Below are positions 5,165-12,515 of a stretch of 22,630 bases of DNA, piece after piece; positions within the stretch are counted from its first letter, which is position 1, and each line of letters opens with the position of its first letter. The position numbers and the translations under genes are program-made. Origin of the DNA: an uncultured Anaerovibrio sp. (GTDB lineage Bacteria; Bacillota; Negativicutes; Selenomonadales; Selenomonadaceae); the NCBI GenBank assembly GCA_934203205.1, contig CAKPYV010000037.1, positions 1 through 22,630 on the forward strand, in the 5' to 3' direction. The notes below the pieces were generated by a model. It was not told the origin of the DNA, did no database searches, and saw nothing but the letters and a program-made list of their open reading frames with translations.

Positions 5165-7852
5165 TTATTTTGCCTCCGCCCAGTTCTTTCCTGCATTAAT
5201 ATCAATGGTTAATGGCACCTGCAGTTCCGCCGCCTGCTCCATAGCCTGCTTTAGCAAGTCCTTAACCTGAGGCAGTTCCTCCTGAGGCACCTCCAGCACC
5301 AGTTCATCATGAACCTGCAACAGCATACGGCTCTTTAAACCTGCCTCCTGCAAAGCTTTATAGGTGCGAATCATAGCCAGCTTAATAATATCCGCAGCTG
5401 TTCCCTGAATAGGGGTATTCATAGCCATACGCTCGGCCAGAGAACGACGCTGGAAATTGGTACTGCGGATTTCTGGCAAATCACGACGACGACCGAATTT
5501 GGTCACCACATAGCCATTATCATGAGCCTCAGTTACCACCTTGTCAATAAAGGCTTTTACCCCCTGACATTTGGCAAAATACTTGTTAATATATTCCTTG
5601 GCCTCCTTGCGAGAAATATGCAAATCCTGAGCCAAGCCAAAATCGCTCATACCATAGATAATGCCAAAATTTACCGCCTTGGCCTTGCGCCGCAATTCGC
5701 TGTCCACATCCTCTACAGGCACGCCGAAAACCTCAGCAGCAGTACGGGCATGAACATCCTCATTGTGACGGAAAGCTCGCAAGAAATTTTCATCCTGAGA
5801 CATATCCGCCAGCACCCTAAGCTCAATCTGGCTGTAATCAGCAGATACCAGCAAATCATAGCCCTGACCTGGCTCAAACATTTCACGAATATGGCGCCCT
5901 TCCTGCCGACGGACAGGAATATTCTGTAAGTTTGGATCTGAACTGCTTAATCTGCCTGTGGCCGTAGCGGTCTGATTAAAGCTGGTATGTACTCGGCCAT
6001 CCTCTCTATCTATCAAAGGAGCAATACCATCCATATAGGTGGATTTCAGCTTGGTCCACTGGCGATAAGCCAAAATTTTCTCGATAATAGGATGAAGATT
6101 ATACAGCTCATTCAAGACCTCCACATTGGTGGAATAGCCGGTTTTGGTTTTCTTAATAACAGGCAGCCCCAGTTCCTCAAAGAGAATTACCCCCAGCTGC
6201 TTCGGGGAAGCAATATTAAACTGTCTCCCTGCCAAATCATAGATTTCCTGCTCCAAATCAGCAATAATACTGCCAGCCTCTCTGGTCTGGCGAGCCAGAC
6301 TTTCCCGATTCAAATAGATTCCTGCCTGCTCCATTGCGGCCAGCACCTGTACCAGAGGAAATTCAATCTCCTGATAAAGAGGCAACAAATCAAAAAGCAT
6401 CAGCTTTTTCTGTAGTCTTTCCCCTATCTGGGCCAGTCCATAGCACTGCCAGCCCAGCTTCATAGAGTCAGTCCAAGCCTCCTCTGGCTCCTGCACCCCA
6501 GCATCATAGCTATGCATCAGCTCCGGCATAGTATATTTGTTGCTGGCAGGATTCAAAAGATACCCCATCAAGGATGCATCCCAAATATTACCAGCCAGCT
6601 GAATGTCGCTATGATAAAAGCCCTTGGCATCACAAATATATTTAGCAATGTCCTTATCAGCCAAAAGTTTCAACACATACTCCCAGCCCGGATTGACTTC
6701 CGGCTCCAAATCCCCAAAGAGGGTATCCATGCCGTGGATCTCCTCTTTGCTCATAGAACAATAATAGAGCTGACTGCCAATAACTACCGCTGCTGCCACC
6801 AGCTTTTTGTGAGGCACTGCCCCCTGAAAATCTCCCATAACAAAGGCCTTGCCTGCCTTAACCGCCTGCTGGTACATCTCCCGACCAGCTTCCAAAGCTG
6901 TAGCTTCCCGGAGTTGAGGTACAGCTAACAAAGGCTGAGCCTCAGCTTCCTGCTCCTCCCCTGTTTCACCGCCTATAATATCTGCCAGCTTGCCTACCTG
7001 ACGGGCCAGACTCCGCATCTGATATTTCTGATAAAAAGCCGTCACCGCACCGGCCTTGGCATCCAAGGCAAATTCTGCCTCCTGATATGCCACAGGCACA
7101 TCCAGCTTAATGGTCGCCAGCTTTTTAGACAGCACTGCCTGCTGCTGATTATCCCGCAACCGCTCCTGCAAAGCCTTACCGGAAATCTCCTCAATATGAA
7201 GCAGTACCTGCTCCACAGAGCCATAGGCAGCAATCAGCTTCATGGCGGTTTTTGGTCCTACCTTGGGCACACCAGGAATATTATCGGAATTATCCCCCAT
7301 CAGCCCCTTCAAATCAATAAGCTGAACAGGGGAAAGTCCCTGATATTCCTCCTGGAATTTGGCCTCATCATATAGAACAATATCCGAAATACCCTTCTTG
7401 GTAAAAAGCACTGTCAAATCAGGCTTTACCAGCTGCAGAGCATCCCTATCCCCTGTAACCACATAGGCCGACATACCAGCTTCCACAGCCTTGTTAGCCA
7501 GAGTGCCAATAATATCATCGGCCTCATAGCCAGCCATTTCCACCAAAGGAATATTCCAGGCCTCCGCCATTTCATGCAAAAGAGGCACCTGGCTTCTCAA
7601 TTCCTCTGGCATAGGCTTTCTTGTTCCCTTGTAATCCGCAAACATATCTGTGCGGAAGGTATGCTTTCCCTTGTCAAAGGCAATGACCAGGGCTGCTGGC
7701 TGCCAATCTGTCAGCAGCTTGAACAGCATATTGGAAAAGCCTACAATGGCATTGGTGTAAACGCCACTTTCTGTTTCTAACAAGGGCAGGGCATAAAAGG
7801 CACGATACAGCAAGCTGCTGCCATCCAGAATAAAAAATTTCTTCTTGTCCAA
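5165..7852 (-). CDS. polA: DNA polymerase I with degenerate 3'-5' exonuclease domain
   Basis: The 895-residue enzyme fills gaps and removes RNA primers. The N-terminal 5' nuclease domain (about 1-290) has the metal-binding GYEADDIIGTLA and helix-hairpin-helix MGDNSDNIPGVPKVG motifs. The middle domain (about 320-500) aligns with the proofreading exonuclease but lacks its acidic residues. Where Escherichia coli has the DTET strand, this protein has FVMGDFQG, and the NLKYD-type motif reads CDAKGFYH. Only the third region keeps an Asp (WDASLMGYLL). The polymerase domain is intact: motif A SADYSQIELR, O-helix RRKAKAVNFGIIYG, motif C QVHDELVLEVP. The start is TTG at 7850-7852 with AGGAGG 6 nt upstream. 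It is first in the operon with mutM, coaE, the transglycosylase and the exonuclease, which may compensate for the missing proofreading (inference). Confidence 0.97.
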   Translation of the reverse strand: MDKKKFFILDGSSLLYRAFYALPLLETESGVYTNAIVGFSNMLFKLLTDWQPAALVIAFDKGKHTFRTDMFADYKGTRKPMPEELRSQVPLLHEMAEAWNIPLVEMAGYEADDIIGTLANKAVEAGMSAYVVTGDRDALQLVKPDLTVLFTKKGISDIVLYDEAKFQEEYQGLSPVQLIDLKGLMGDNSDNIPGVPKVGPKTAMKLIAAYGSVEQVLLHIEEISGKALQERLRDNQQQAVLSKKLATIKLDVPVAYQEAEFALDAKAGAVTAFYQKYQMRSLARQVGKLADIIGGETGEEQEAEAQPLLAVPQLREATALEAGREMYQQAVKAGKAFVMGDFQGAVPHKKLVAAAVVIGSQLYYCSMSKEEIHGMDTLFGDLEPEVNPGWEYVLKLLADKDIAKYICDAKGFYHSDIQLAGNIWDASLMGYLLNPASNKYTMPELMHSYDAGVQEPEEAWTDSMKLGWQCYGLAQIGERLQKKLMLFDLLPLYQEIEFPLVQVLAAMEQAGIYLNRESLARQTREAGSIIADLEQEIYDLAGRQFNIASPKQLGVILFEELGLPVIKKTKTGYSTNVEVLNELYNLHPIIEKILAYRQWTKLKSTYMDGIAPLIDREDGRVHTSFNQTATATGRLSSSDPNLQNIPVRRQEGRHIREMFEPGQGYDLLVSADYSQIELRVLADMSQDENFLRAFRHNEDVHARTAAEVFGVPVEDVDSELRRKAKAVNFGIIYGMSDFGLAQDLHISRKEAKEYINKYFAKCQGVKAFIDKVVTEAHDNGYVVTKFGRRRDLPEIRSTNFQRRSLAERMAMNTPIQGTAADIIKLAMIRTYKALQEAGLKSRMLLQVHDELVLEVPQEELPQVKDLLKQAMEQAAELQVPLTIDINAGKNWAEAK

Positions 7853-7869
7853 AATAAACCTCCTGCATA

Positions 7870-7918
7870 AATAAACAAAAACATGATGACAGTACCTACA
7901 TAGATACTATCATCATGT
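7870..7918 (-). terminator. Intrinsic terminator between the permease and polA
   Basis: ACATGATGA (7881-7889) and AGTA (7891-7894) pair with TACT (7905-7908) and TCATCATGT (7910-7918). This makes a 13-bp stem with one mismatch and a 10-nt loop. On the minus strand it is followed by TTTTGTTTATTT. It ends the permease message just before the polA ribosome site. I see no clear polA promoter after it, so partial read-through may feed polA. Confidence 0.65.
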
Positions 7919-7941
7919 AATAACACTCAATTACCAAGGAC

Positions 7942-9300
7942 TTAATGGGAAAGAGCTGCCCGCCGCAGCCGCCACTGGCGCACCCGATAAATCACCATTG
8001 GCACAATCAGGAAAGGCACTCCCACCAGCAGGCTTTCCCGCAAATCCGGCTCAAAGGCCAGCACCACCAAGCAGAAAACCTGAGCCCAAATACCAAATAA
8101 GGTTACATAAGGAAAAAATGGTGTCTTGTACTTCAGACTGGCAAAACTGCCATCAGCCACGGACTGCTTGCGGAATTTATACTGACTCCAACAGATAGAA
8201 ATCCAGGCAATGGCTCCTGTAAAGCCGGAAAGAGCCAGCAGATAGGTATATACCGCTTCACTAGCATCAAAGCTGTACAGCAGGATAATAAACCAGCAGG
8301 AAACAATAGAAACCAGCACCGCATTCTTTGGCATACCGTTCTTGTTCAGCTCGGCCAGCTTCTTGGGAGCCATGCCCAAAGTAGCCAGAGAATACATAGC
8401 CCGGCTGGTACCATAAAGGCCGGAATTGGAGCAGGACAAGGCTGCTGTCAGCACCACAAAGGCAAAGAGAGCCGCAAACCTGTCCAAACCATAATTGGCC
8501 ATAGCCACAGCAAAAACACTGTCCTCAAGACCTGCCTTATCCCAAGGCAGAATGGAAATCAAAATGGAAATAGGAATGATATACAGGGCAATAATCCGCC
8601 AGGTTACGTTCCGCACCGCCATAGGAATGCTTTTCTCAGGATTCTTGCACTCCCCTGCTGCCAAACCGATAATCTCCGTACCTTGAAAATTTACCAGAAT
8701 AATGGTCATGGTCAAGATAATTGACCAATAACCGTTAGGGGCAAAGCCGCCGCTGCCTAGGAAAATACTACTGCCAATATATCCCTGCTGGCCGATAAGG
8801 CCCATAACAATCAAAAAACCCACTATACTAAAGGCTATCAAGGCTATGATCTTGATAATAGCCAGCCAAAACTCGCTTTCCCCAAATTTGTCCACATGGA
8901 ACAAATTCACAATGGTTACAAGCAAACCAAAAAGAACAGCCCACCACAATTGGCTTATCTGGGGCAGAAAATTATTCATAATGATGCCTGCGGCAATCAT
9001 TTCCGAGGGGACATAGGAAACCCATGTCATCCAATAGGTCCAGCCTACACCACAGGCCCAGGTAGGACCGATATATTTTCGGGCATAGGTAACAAAGGAA
9101 CCTGCTATAGGCTCAGCCACGGCCAGCTCCGCTAGGCAAAGCATCACACATAATACGATTGCCCCGCCTAAGAGATATGACAAAATGGCTGCAGGGCCTG
9201 CCTTTTCCAATACATATCCGGTTCCTAAAAAATAGCCGCTGCCAATAATTCCTCCCAGGGATATTAGCTGCAAATGGCGATTTTTCAACCCTCTGTTCAT
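7942..9300 (-). CDS. Amino acid permease (APC superfamily, AAT-like)
   Basis: The 452-residue protein is an inner-membrane transporter with about 12 hydrophobic segments. The start matches the amino acid transporter family: RGLKNRHLQLISLGGIIGSG, with the unwound first-helix motif GGIIGSGYF that forms the substrate site in the APC fold. Other family marks are CLAELAVAEPIAGSF in helices 2-3 and NFQGTEIIGLAAGECKNPEKS between helices 6 and 7. It probably imports an amino acid with protons. The substrate (basic, aromatic or other) cannot be read from sequence. The ATG at 9298-9300 is chosen over upstream in-frame ATGs because AAGGAG lies 6 nt before it and the family alignment starts there. It is monocistronic, divergent from the chromate genes, and preceded by an operator-like palindrome. 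Confidence 0.88.
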   Translation of the reverse strand: MNRGLKNRHLQLISLGGIIGSGYFLGTGYVLEKAGPAAILSYLLGGAIVLCVMLCLAELAVAEPIAGSFVTYARKYIGPTWACGVGWTYWMTWVSYVPSEMIAAGIIMNNFLPQISQLWWAVLFGLLVTIVNLFHVDKFGESEFWLAIIKIIALIAFSIVGFLIVMGLIGQQGYIGSSIFLGSGGFAPNGYWSIILTMTIILVNFQGTEIIGLAAGECKNPEKSIPMAVRNVTWRIIALYIIPISILISILPWDKAGLEDSVFAVAMANYGLDRFAALFAFVVLTAALSCSNSGLYGTSRAMYSLATLGMAPKKLAELNKNGMPKNAVLVSIVSCWFIILLYSFDASEAVYTYLLALSGFTGAIAWISICWSQYKFRKQSVADGSFASLKYKTPFFPYVTLFGIWAQVFCLVVLAFEPDLRESLLVGVPFLIVPMVIYRVRQWRLRRAALSH

Positions 9301-9376
9301 TTTTGGCTCCTTCATTGTCCTTGTAACACAACCTTTCCTTGTAGGCATCTACCTTGAGATGTCAACTACTGCACCC

Positions 9377-9424
9377 TATCAGACATAACATTCTGATACA
9401 ACATTATTCTAGTGTATAATACCA
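9377..9424 (-). promoter_or_regulatory. Permease promoter with extended -10 and operator-like palindrome
   Basis: The minus strand shows TGGTATTAT (complement of 9416-9424), an extended -10 without a recognisable -35. About 17 bp downstream lies TATCAGA (9377-9383) / TCTGATA (9392-9398), a 7-bp-arm inverted repeat with an 8-bp centre. From the -10 position the repeat would fall just after the transcription start, a usual place for a repressor. Confidence 0.4.
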
Positions 9425-9450
9425 CTTTTTTCGGGGAAATACTACAAAAA

Positions 9451-9488
9451 TTTTCGACGAAAACCCTGTTTTTTTAGAGGAAAAAACA
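9451..9488. repeat. Two palindromes in the permease/chromate divergent region
   Basis: TTTTCG-A-CGAAAA (9451-9463) is a perfect 13-bp palindrome. TGTTTTTT (9467-9474) / AAAAAACA (9481-9488) is an 8-bp-arm inverted repeat with a 6-bp centre. Both lie upstream of the chromate-transporter promoter and of the permease promoter. They could be regulator sites for either direction. No regulator gene is nearby. Confidence 0.4.
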
Positions 9489-9527
9489 CCTGAAAAAAGC
9501 AAAAATATTTTATTTACCTAATATAGG

Positions 9528-9536
9528 TGATATAAT
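9528..9536 (+). promoter_or_regulatory. Extended -10 promoter of the chromate-transporter pair
   Basis: TGATATAAT is a perfect extended -10 (TGN plus TATAAT), 31 bp before the ATG. No good -35 is seen 17 bp upstream, as often happens with extended -10 promoters. The ribosome site AAAGGAGG follows. Confidence 0.6.
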
Positions 9537-9567
9537 CGAAAAGAAACAATCTAAAGGAGGCTATTTT

Positions 9568-10149
9568 ATGCCAGAAAACAAAATGGAACTACAGCCAGGC
9601 ACTCGGCGTTTTTATTGGGTGCTATTCAAATCCACCTTTCTCATCAGCGCCTTTACCGTAGGTGGGGGCATGGTTATCATCCCCCTGCTGAAATCCAAAT
9701 TCGTAGATGAATACGGTTGGATTGACGACAAGGAAACCTTGGATATTGTGGCTATTGCCCAGTCCATGCCGGGAGTTATGGCCATTAATGCTTCCATTAT
9801 GCTAGGGTATCGTATGTCTGGCCTAATGGGCACTATGGTAACTCTTATGGCTACCATACTTCCACCCTTGATTACCATGTCCCTCATTGCCCTGTGCTAT
9901 GATTTGTTTGCCCACAATCAATATATTCAGCTGGTGCTAAAGGGAATGCAATGCGGTGCCACTGCCATTATCATCAATGTGGTTATCAATCTGGTACAAA
10001 AGCTCTTTAAGAAAAAGCTGCTGCTGCCCTGCCTGATTTTCCTAGGTACAATGGTGGCGGTGCTGGCCTTTGATGTAAATCTCATGTATTGCGTTATTGT
10101 GGATGGCCTAATCGGTCTGGCCTTGCTGCGGAATCCAAAATATAATTAA
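9568..10149 (+). CDS. Chromate transporter family protein, first half-size subunit
   Basis: The 193-residue membrane protein has one CHR domain. Visible family marks are TFLISAFTVGGGMVIIPLL near the N-terminus, a DIVAIAQSMPGVMAINASIMLGYRMSG segment (split here over two helices), and paired prolines in ATILPPLITM. Half-size CHR proteins are encoded as adjacent pairs of opposite membrane orientation and work together. Some family members export chromate, but many have unknown anion substrates. AAAGGAGG lies upstream of the ATG. The second subunit begins 12 nt after its stop. It is one of only three plus-strand genes here, divergent from the permease. Pairing is well supported. The substrate is not. 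Confidence 0.85.
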   Translation: MPENKMELQPGTRRFYWVLFKSTFLISAFTVGGGMVIIPLLKSKFVDEYGWIDDKETLDIVAIAQSMPGVMAINASIMLGYRMSGLMGTMVTLMATILPPLITMSLIALCYDLFAHNQYIQLVLKGMQCGATAIIINVVINLVQKLFKKKLLLPCLIFLGTMVAVLAFDVNLMYCVIVDGLIGLALLRNPKYN

Positions 10150-10161
10150 GGAGGCATCACT

Positions 10162-10728
10162 ATGGATATCTATTTGCTCCTCTATTGGGAGTTTTTCAAA
10201 ATCGGTCTTTTCTGCGTAGGTGGCGGTTATGCCTCTATGCCTTGGATTCAGGCTGCTGTGGTGGATAATTACCAGTGGCTGACCTTGAATGAATTTATTG
10301 ACATCTTCACCATATCCCAGATGACTCCGGGGCCTATTGGCATTAACGCGGCCACCTTTGCTGGCACCAAGATTGCTGGCTTCTGGGGCTCCATTGCCGC
10401 CACAGTAGGCTTTGTTACCCCTTCCCTGATTCTCTGTCTGGGGGTTACCTGGCTGTTGAAAAAATACGGGGATATCAGCGCCATTAAGGGCATTCTGAAT
10501 GGACTAAGACCAGCTGTAATCGCCTTGATTTTCGCTGCCGGCCTCAGTTTTCTCTATCTCTCCGTCTGGAACACAGAAACTATGCCTACGGATTTTACTC
10601 AATTCGATACCAAGGGAATAATTATCCTTGCCTTGGCTCTTATTGCAGTTCGCCGTAAAATGGGCGTCATAAATCTCCTGGCCCTTAGCGGGGTACTGGG
10701 GCTATTATTGGGAATAGCTGGACTATAA
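10162..10728 (+). CDS. Chromate transporter family protein, second half-size subunit
   Basis: This 188-residue CHR-domain protein is the partner of the preceding gene. The pattern FFKIGLFCVGGGYASMPW repeats the GGG motif of the first subunit, and FTISQMTPGPIGINAATFAGTKIAG carries the classic PGP-N-A signature, which is better kept here than in the first subunit (MPGVMAIN). The two are clear paralogues sharing GGG, the proline motif and a GSIAATVGFVTPS or equivalent helix. AAGGAGG lies 7 nt before the ATG, with a 12-nt gap to the first gene, so they are one operon. The gene ends 33 nt from the convergent murI with only a weak hairpin (TTTTCT/AGAAAA) between them. Confidence 0.87.
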   Translation: MDIYLLLYWEFFKIGLFCVGGGYASMPWIQAAVVDNYQWLTLNEFIDIFTISQMTPGPIGINAATFAGTKIAGFWGSIAATVGFVTPSLILCLGVTWLLKKYGDISAIKGILNGLRPAVIALIFAAGLSFLYLSVWNTETMPTDFTQFDTKGIIILALALIAVRRKMGVINLLALSGVLGLLLGIAGL

Positions 10729-10761
10729 CATTTCTGTCAATGGCTTTTCTTGTAGAAAAAA

Positions 10762-11553
10762 TCAATCAATCTGAATATTAAACAATTTTTGGGATAAATT
10801 TATCATCTCTGGGTTAGGACTGCTGTTCAACCACTGCACCTGTCCCTTTGCCTGTCTATCGGACAAAAGCTGACGGCGAAACAGCCTTCTTCTCAGCTGT
10901 CTGGCTGTACCAGCGGCTCCATCGTAGATTTTCACCTGGGGCCCCAACAGCTCACCTATAACCTTACGGACAAAAGGATAATGGGTACACCCCAGCACCA
11001 CACCGTCTACCGGTTTGTCCCCCAAGGTCTTGAAATATCCCTGCAAAAATTCCCGCAAAGCAGGAGAATCCAGTTCTCCCCGTTCCACAAACTCTGGCAA
11101 ACCTGGCAAAGGCAGCTTGATGATTTCCGCCTTGCCCTGCCACTGTTCCAGCAGGTTGGCAAATTTTTTCTCTCGCAAAGTGGCTTCCGTAGCCAACACC
11201 ACTACCCTGCCATTGGGACAGCCAATTACAGCTGGCTTTAGAGCTGGCTCAATGGCCACAATAGGCAGCTGAGGATATTCCTCCCGCAAGCGACGGCCTG
11301 CGGCACTGCTGGCAGTATTGCAGGCAATAACTACCCCCTTTACCCCTTTGGCTATCAGCTTCTGAACCACATTTTCCGTTAATTCATAGATATTTTCTGT
11401 ACTGCGGCTGCCATAGGGGGCATTGGCCGAATCCCCATAAAAAATAAAGTTCTCATGAGGCAGCAGCTTTACCAACTCCCGCAAAACGCTAATGCCACCC
11501 ATGCCACTATCCATAACCCCAATAGGAGCATCTTTATCTAAATTAAATTCCAT
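10762..11553 (-). CDS. murI: Glutamate racemase
   Basis: The 263-residue enzyme converts L-glutamate to D-glutamate for peptidoglycan. The two-base catalytic cysteines are in IACNTASS (Cys78) and LGCTHYPF (Cys189). The N-terminal IGVMDSGMGG and FYGDSANAPYGSRS motifs are intact. Length is normal. The ATG at 11551-11553 is chosen because GGAAG precedes it by 8 nt and the family begins near this point. An in-frame GTG seven codons upstream has no ribosome site. It is monocistronic, divergent from hsp20, and converges on the chromate operon. Confidence 0.96.
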   Translation of the reverse strand: MEFNLDKDAPIGVMDSGMGGISVLRELVKLLPHENFIFYGDSANAPYGSRSTENIYELTENVVQKLIAKGVKGVVIACNTASSAAGRRLREEYPQLPIVAIEPALKPAVIGCPNGRVVVLATEATLREKKFANLLEQWQGKAEIIKLPLPGLPEFVERGELDSPALREFLQGYFKTLGDKPVDGVVLGCTHYPFVRKVIGELLGPQVKIYDGAAGTARQLRRRLFRRQLLSDRQAKGQVQWLNSSPNPEMINLSQKLFNIQID

Positions 11554-11601
11554 TACACACACTTCCATTTTCACTTGTAAATAAAAATTGAAACCATAAT
11601 C

Positions 11602-11626
11602 ATGTAGTATATTATAGCACCTACAT
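11602..11626 (-). promoter_or_regulatory. murI promoter within an inverted repeat
   Basis: Minus-strand TGCTATAAT (complement of 11611-11619) is a perfect extended -10. It sits inside an inverted repeat ATGTAG (11602-11607) / CTACAT (11621-11626), so a dimeric regulator could cover the -10. The start codon is about 57 bp downstream. Confidence 0.55.
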
Positions 11627-11683
11627 TATGCAAAGAAAATGCCTCTAACCTTTCTTTCCCTAGTGTTTTTGCAAGGTAAAAAT

Positions 11684-11764
11684 AAAAAGTCAAAAAATCA
11701 AAATTTATTCTTGACTTTTTGACTAATATTGCTATAATAATAATCAGAAAGAGCAAAAAGTCAA
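11684..11764 (+). promoter_or_regulatory. hsp20 promoter with three copies of a 10-bp box
   Basis: TTGACT (11711-11716), a 16-bp spacer and TATAAT (11733-11738) form a strong vegetative promoter. The box AAAAAGTCAA occurs at 11684-11693 and 11755-11764. Its exact reverse complement TTGACTTTTT is at 11711-11720 and includes the -35. The last two copies make a perfect 10/10 inverted repeat around the -10 and start region. This is neither CIRCE (TTAGCACTC type) nor a canonical CtsR repeat, although GTCAA is shared with the CtsR heptamer. Confidence 0.6.
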
Positions 11765-11797
11765 AGAGAGAAATCCCAAGACAGAATGAAAGCTCCA

Positions 11798-11887
11798 GGC
11801 AGTTATATTCATAGCTGCCAGATACATCCCCTGAAAAGGGGAGATAAAATATTTTGTGTAGATTCTTTGAAAGGAGTCCTAATTATG
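11798..11887 (+). promoter_or_regulatory. hsp20 leader hairpins sequestering the ribosome site (candidate RNA thermometer)
   Basis: Three hairpins follow each other in the leader: GGCAG/CTGCC (11798-11802 / 11815-11819), TCCCC/GGGGA (11827-11831 / 11838-11842), and GATTCTT/AGGAGTC (11861-11867 / 11872-11878) closed by a TGAA loop. The third contains the whole Shine-Dalgarno AGGAG. It pairs it through a 7-bp stem with two G-U wobbles, ending 6 nt before the ATG. A multi-hairpin leader with a weak final stem over the ribosome site is the layout of ROSE and fourU thermometers of small heat-shock genes. Confidence 0.55.
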
Positions 11888-12352
11888 TTCGGTTTAGTTC
11901 CATTTGGTTCCAAGAAAAATAACGAAGTTGCCAAGAAAGAGGATGGCTTCAACAGCCTGTTTGATGTATTCAATGACTCCTTCTTCGCTAATCCTTTTGC
12001 CGGCTTTGGCGATATGCCTATGACCGCCAATATGAAGGTTGATGTAAAGGATAATGGTGATTCCTATGAGTTGATTGCTGATTTGCCTGGCGTGGACAAA
12101 AAGGATATTGCCTTGAACTACGACAACAATTACCTGACCATTGAGGCCAAGAAGGATGAAAGCAATGACCAGAAGGACGATAAGGGCAATTATATCCGCC
12201 GTGAGCGTCACACCGGTACCATTAGCCGTTCTTTCTACATTGACAGCATTGACGAAAGCAAGATTGATGCCCAGTTTGAAGGCGGTGTACTGAAGGTTAC
12301 CTTGCCAAAAGCCCCAGAGGTACAGCGCAACACCAAGATTGCTATTAAGTAA
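11885..12352 (+). CDS. Small heat-shock protein, Hsp20/alpha-crystallin family
   Basis: The 155-residue ATP-independent chaperone holds unfolding proteins in a refoldable state, in oligomers. An N-terminal region (1-50) rich in Phe, Gly and Asn is followed by the alpha-crystallin domain: MKVDVKDNGDSYELIADLPGV, then YLTIEAKKDE, and the conserved GVLKVTLPK. A short tail has the I-x-I-like KIAIK. The ATG at 11885-11887 has AGGAG 8 nt upstream. An in-frame ATG at 11788 would add 33 residues that resemble no family member and lies in the structured leader. It is monocistronic, with an operator-rich promoter and a bidirectional terminator after it. Confidence 0.93.
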   Translation: MFGLVPFGSKKNNEVAKKEDGFNSLFDVFNDSFFANPFAGFGDMPMTANMKVDVKDNGDSYELIADLPGVDKKDIALNYDNNYLTIEAKKDESNDQKDDKGNYIRRERHTGTISRSFYIDSIDESKIDAQFEGGVLKVTLPKAPEVQRNTKIAIK

Positions 12353-12394
12353 CCCCATAGTATGTAGATACATCCTATAAATTCCTACCCTATA

Positions 12395-12477
12395 TAAAAA
12401 TTCCCCAAAGGACTGTCCTAGCAGATAGATATCAAAATGAATCTAATCTGCCACCAGCTCCCTTGGGGGATTTTTTA
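12395..12477. terminator. Bidirectional two-tier terminator between hsp20 and nitroreductase
   Basis: The outer stem TCCCC.AAAGG (12402-12410) pairs with CCCTTGGGGGA (12460-12470). The inner stem GCAGATAGAT (12421-12430) pairs with ATCTAATCTGC (12441-12451) with one bulge. The plus strand leaves the stem with TTTTTTATT, and the minus strand with AATTTTTATAT. It can stop both convergent genes. Confidence 0.7.
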
Positions 12478-12515
12478 TTGTCTTGCAGCTCCCCATAAAA
12501 GATGGGCATAGTGCC

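Noticed and set aside
11684..11724. CtsR operator at hsp20
   Set aside because: The GTCAA repeats have an 8-bp period or inverted orientation, not the 10-bp direct repeat of the CtsR consensus.
11786..11884. N-terminal extension of Hsp20 by 33 residues
   Set aside because: It lies in the structured leader and has no family similarity. The ATG at 11885 has the ribosome site.
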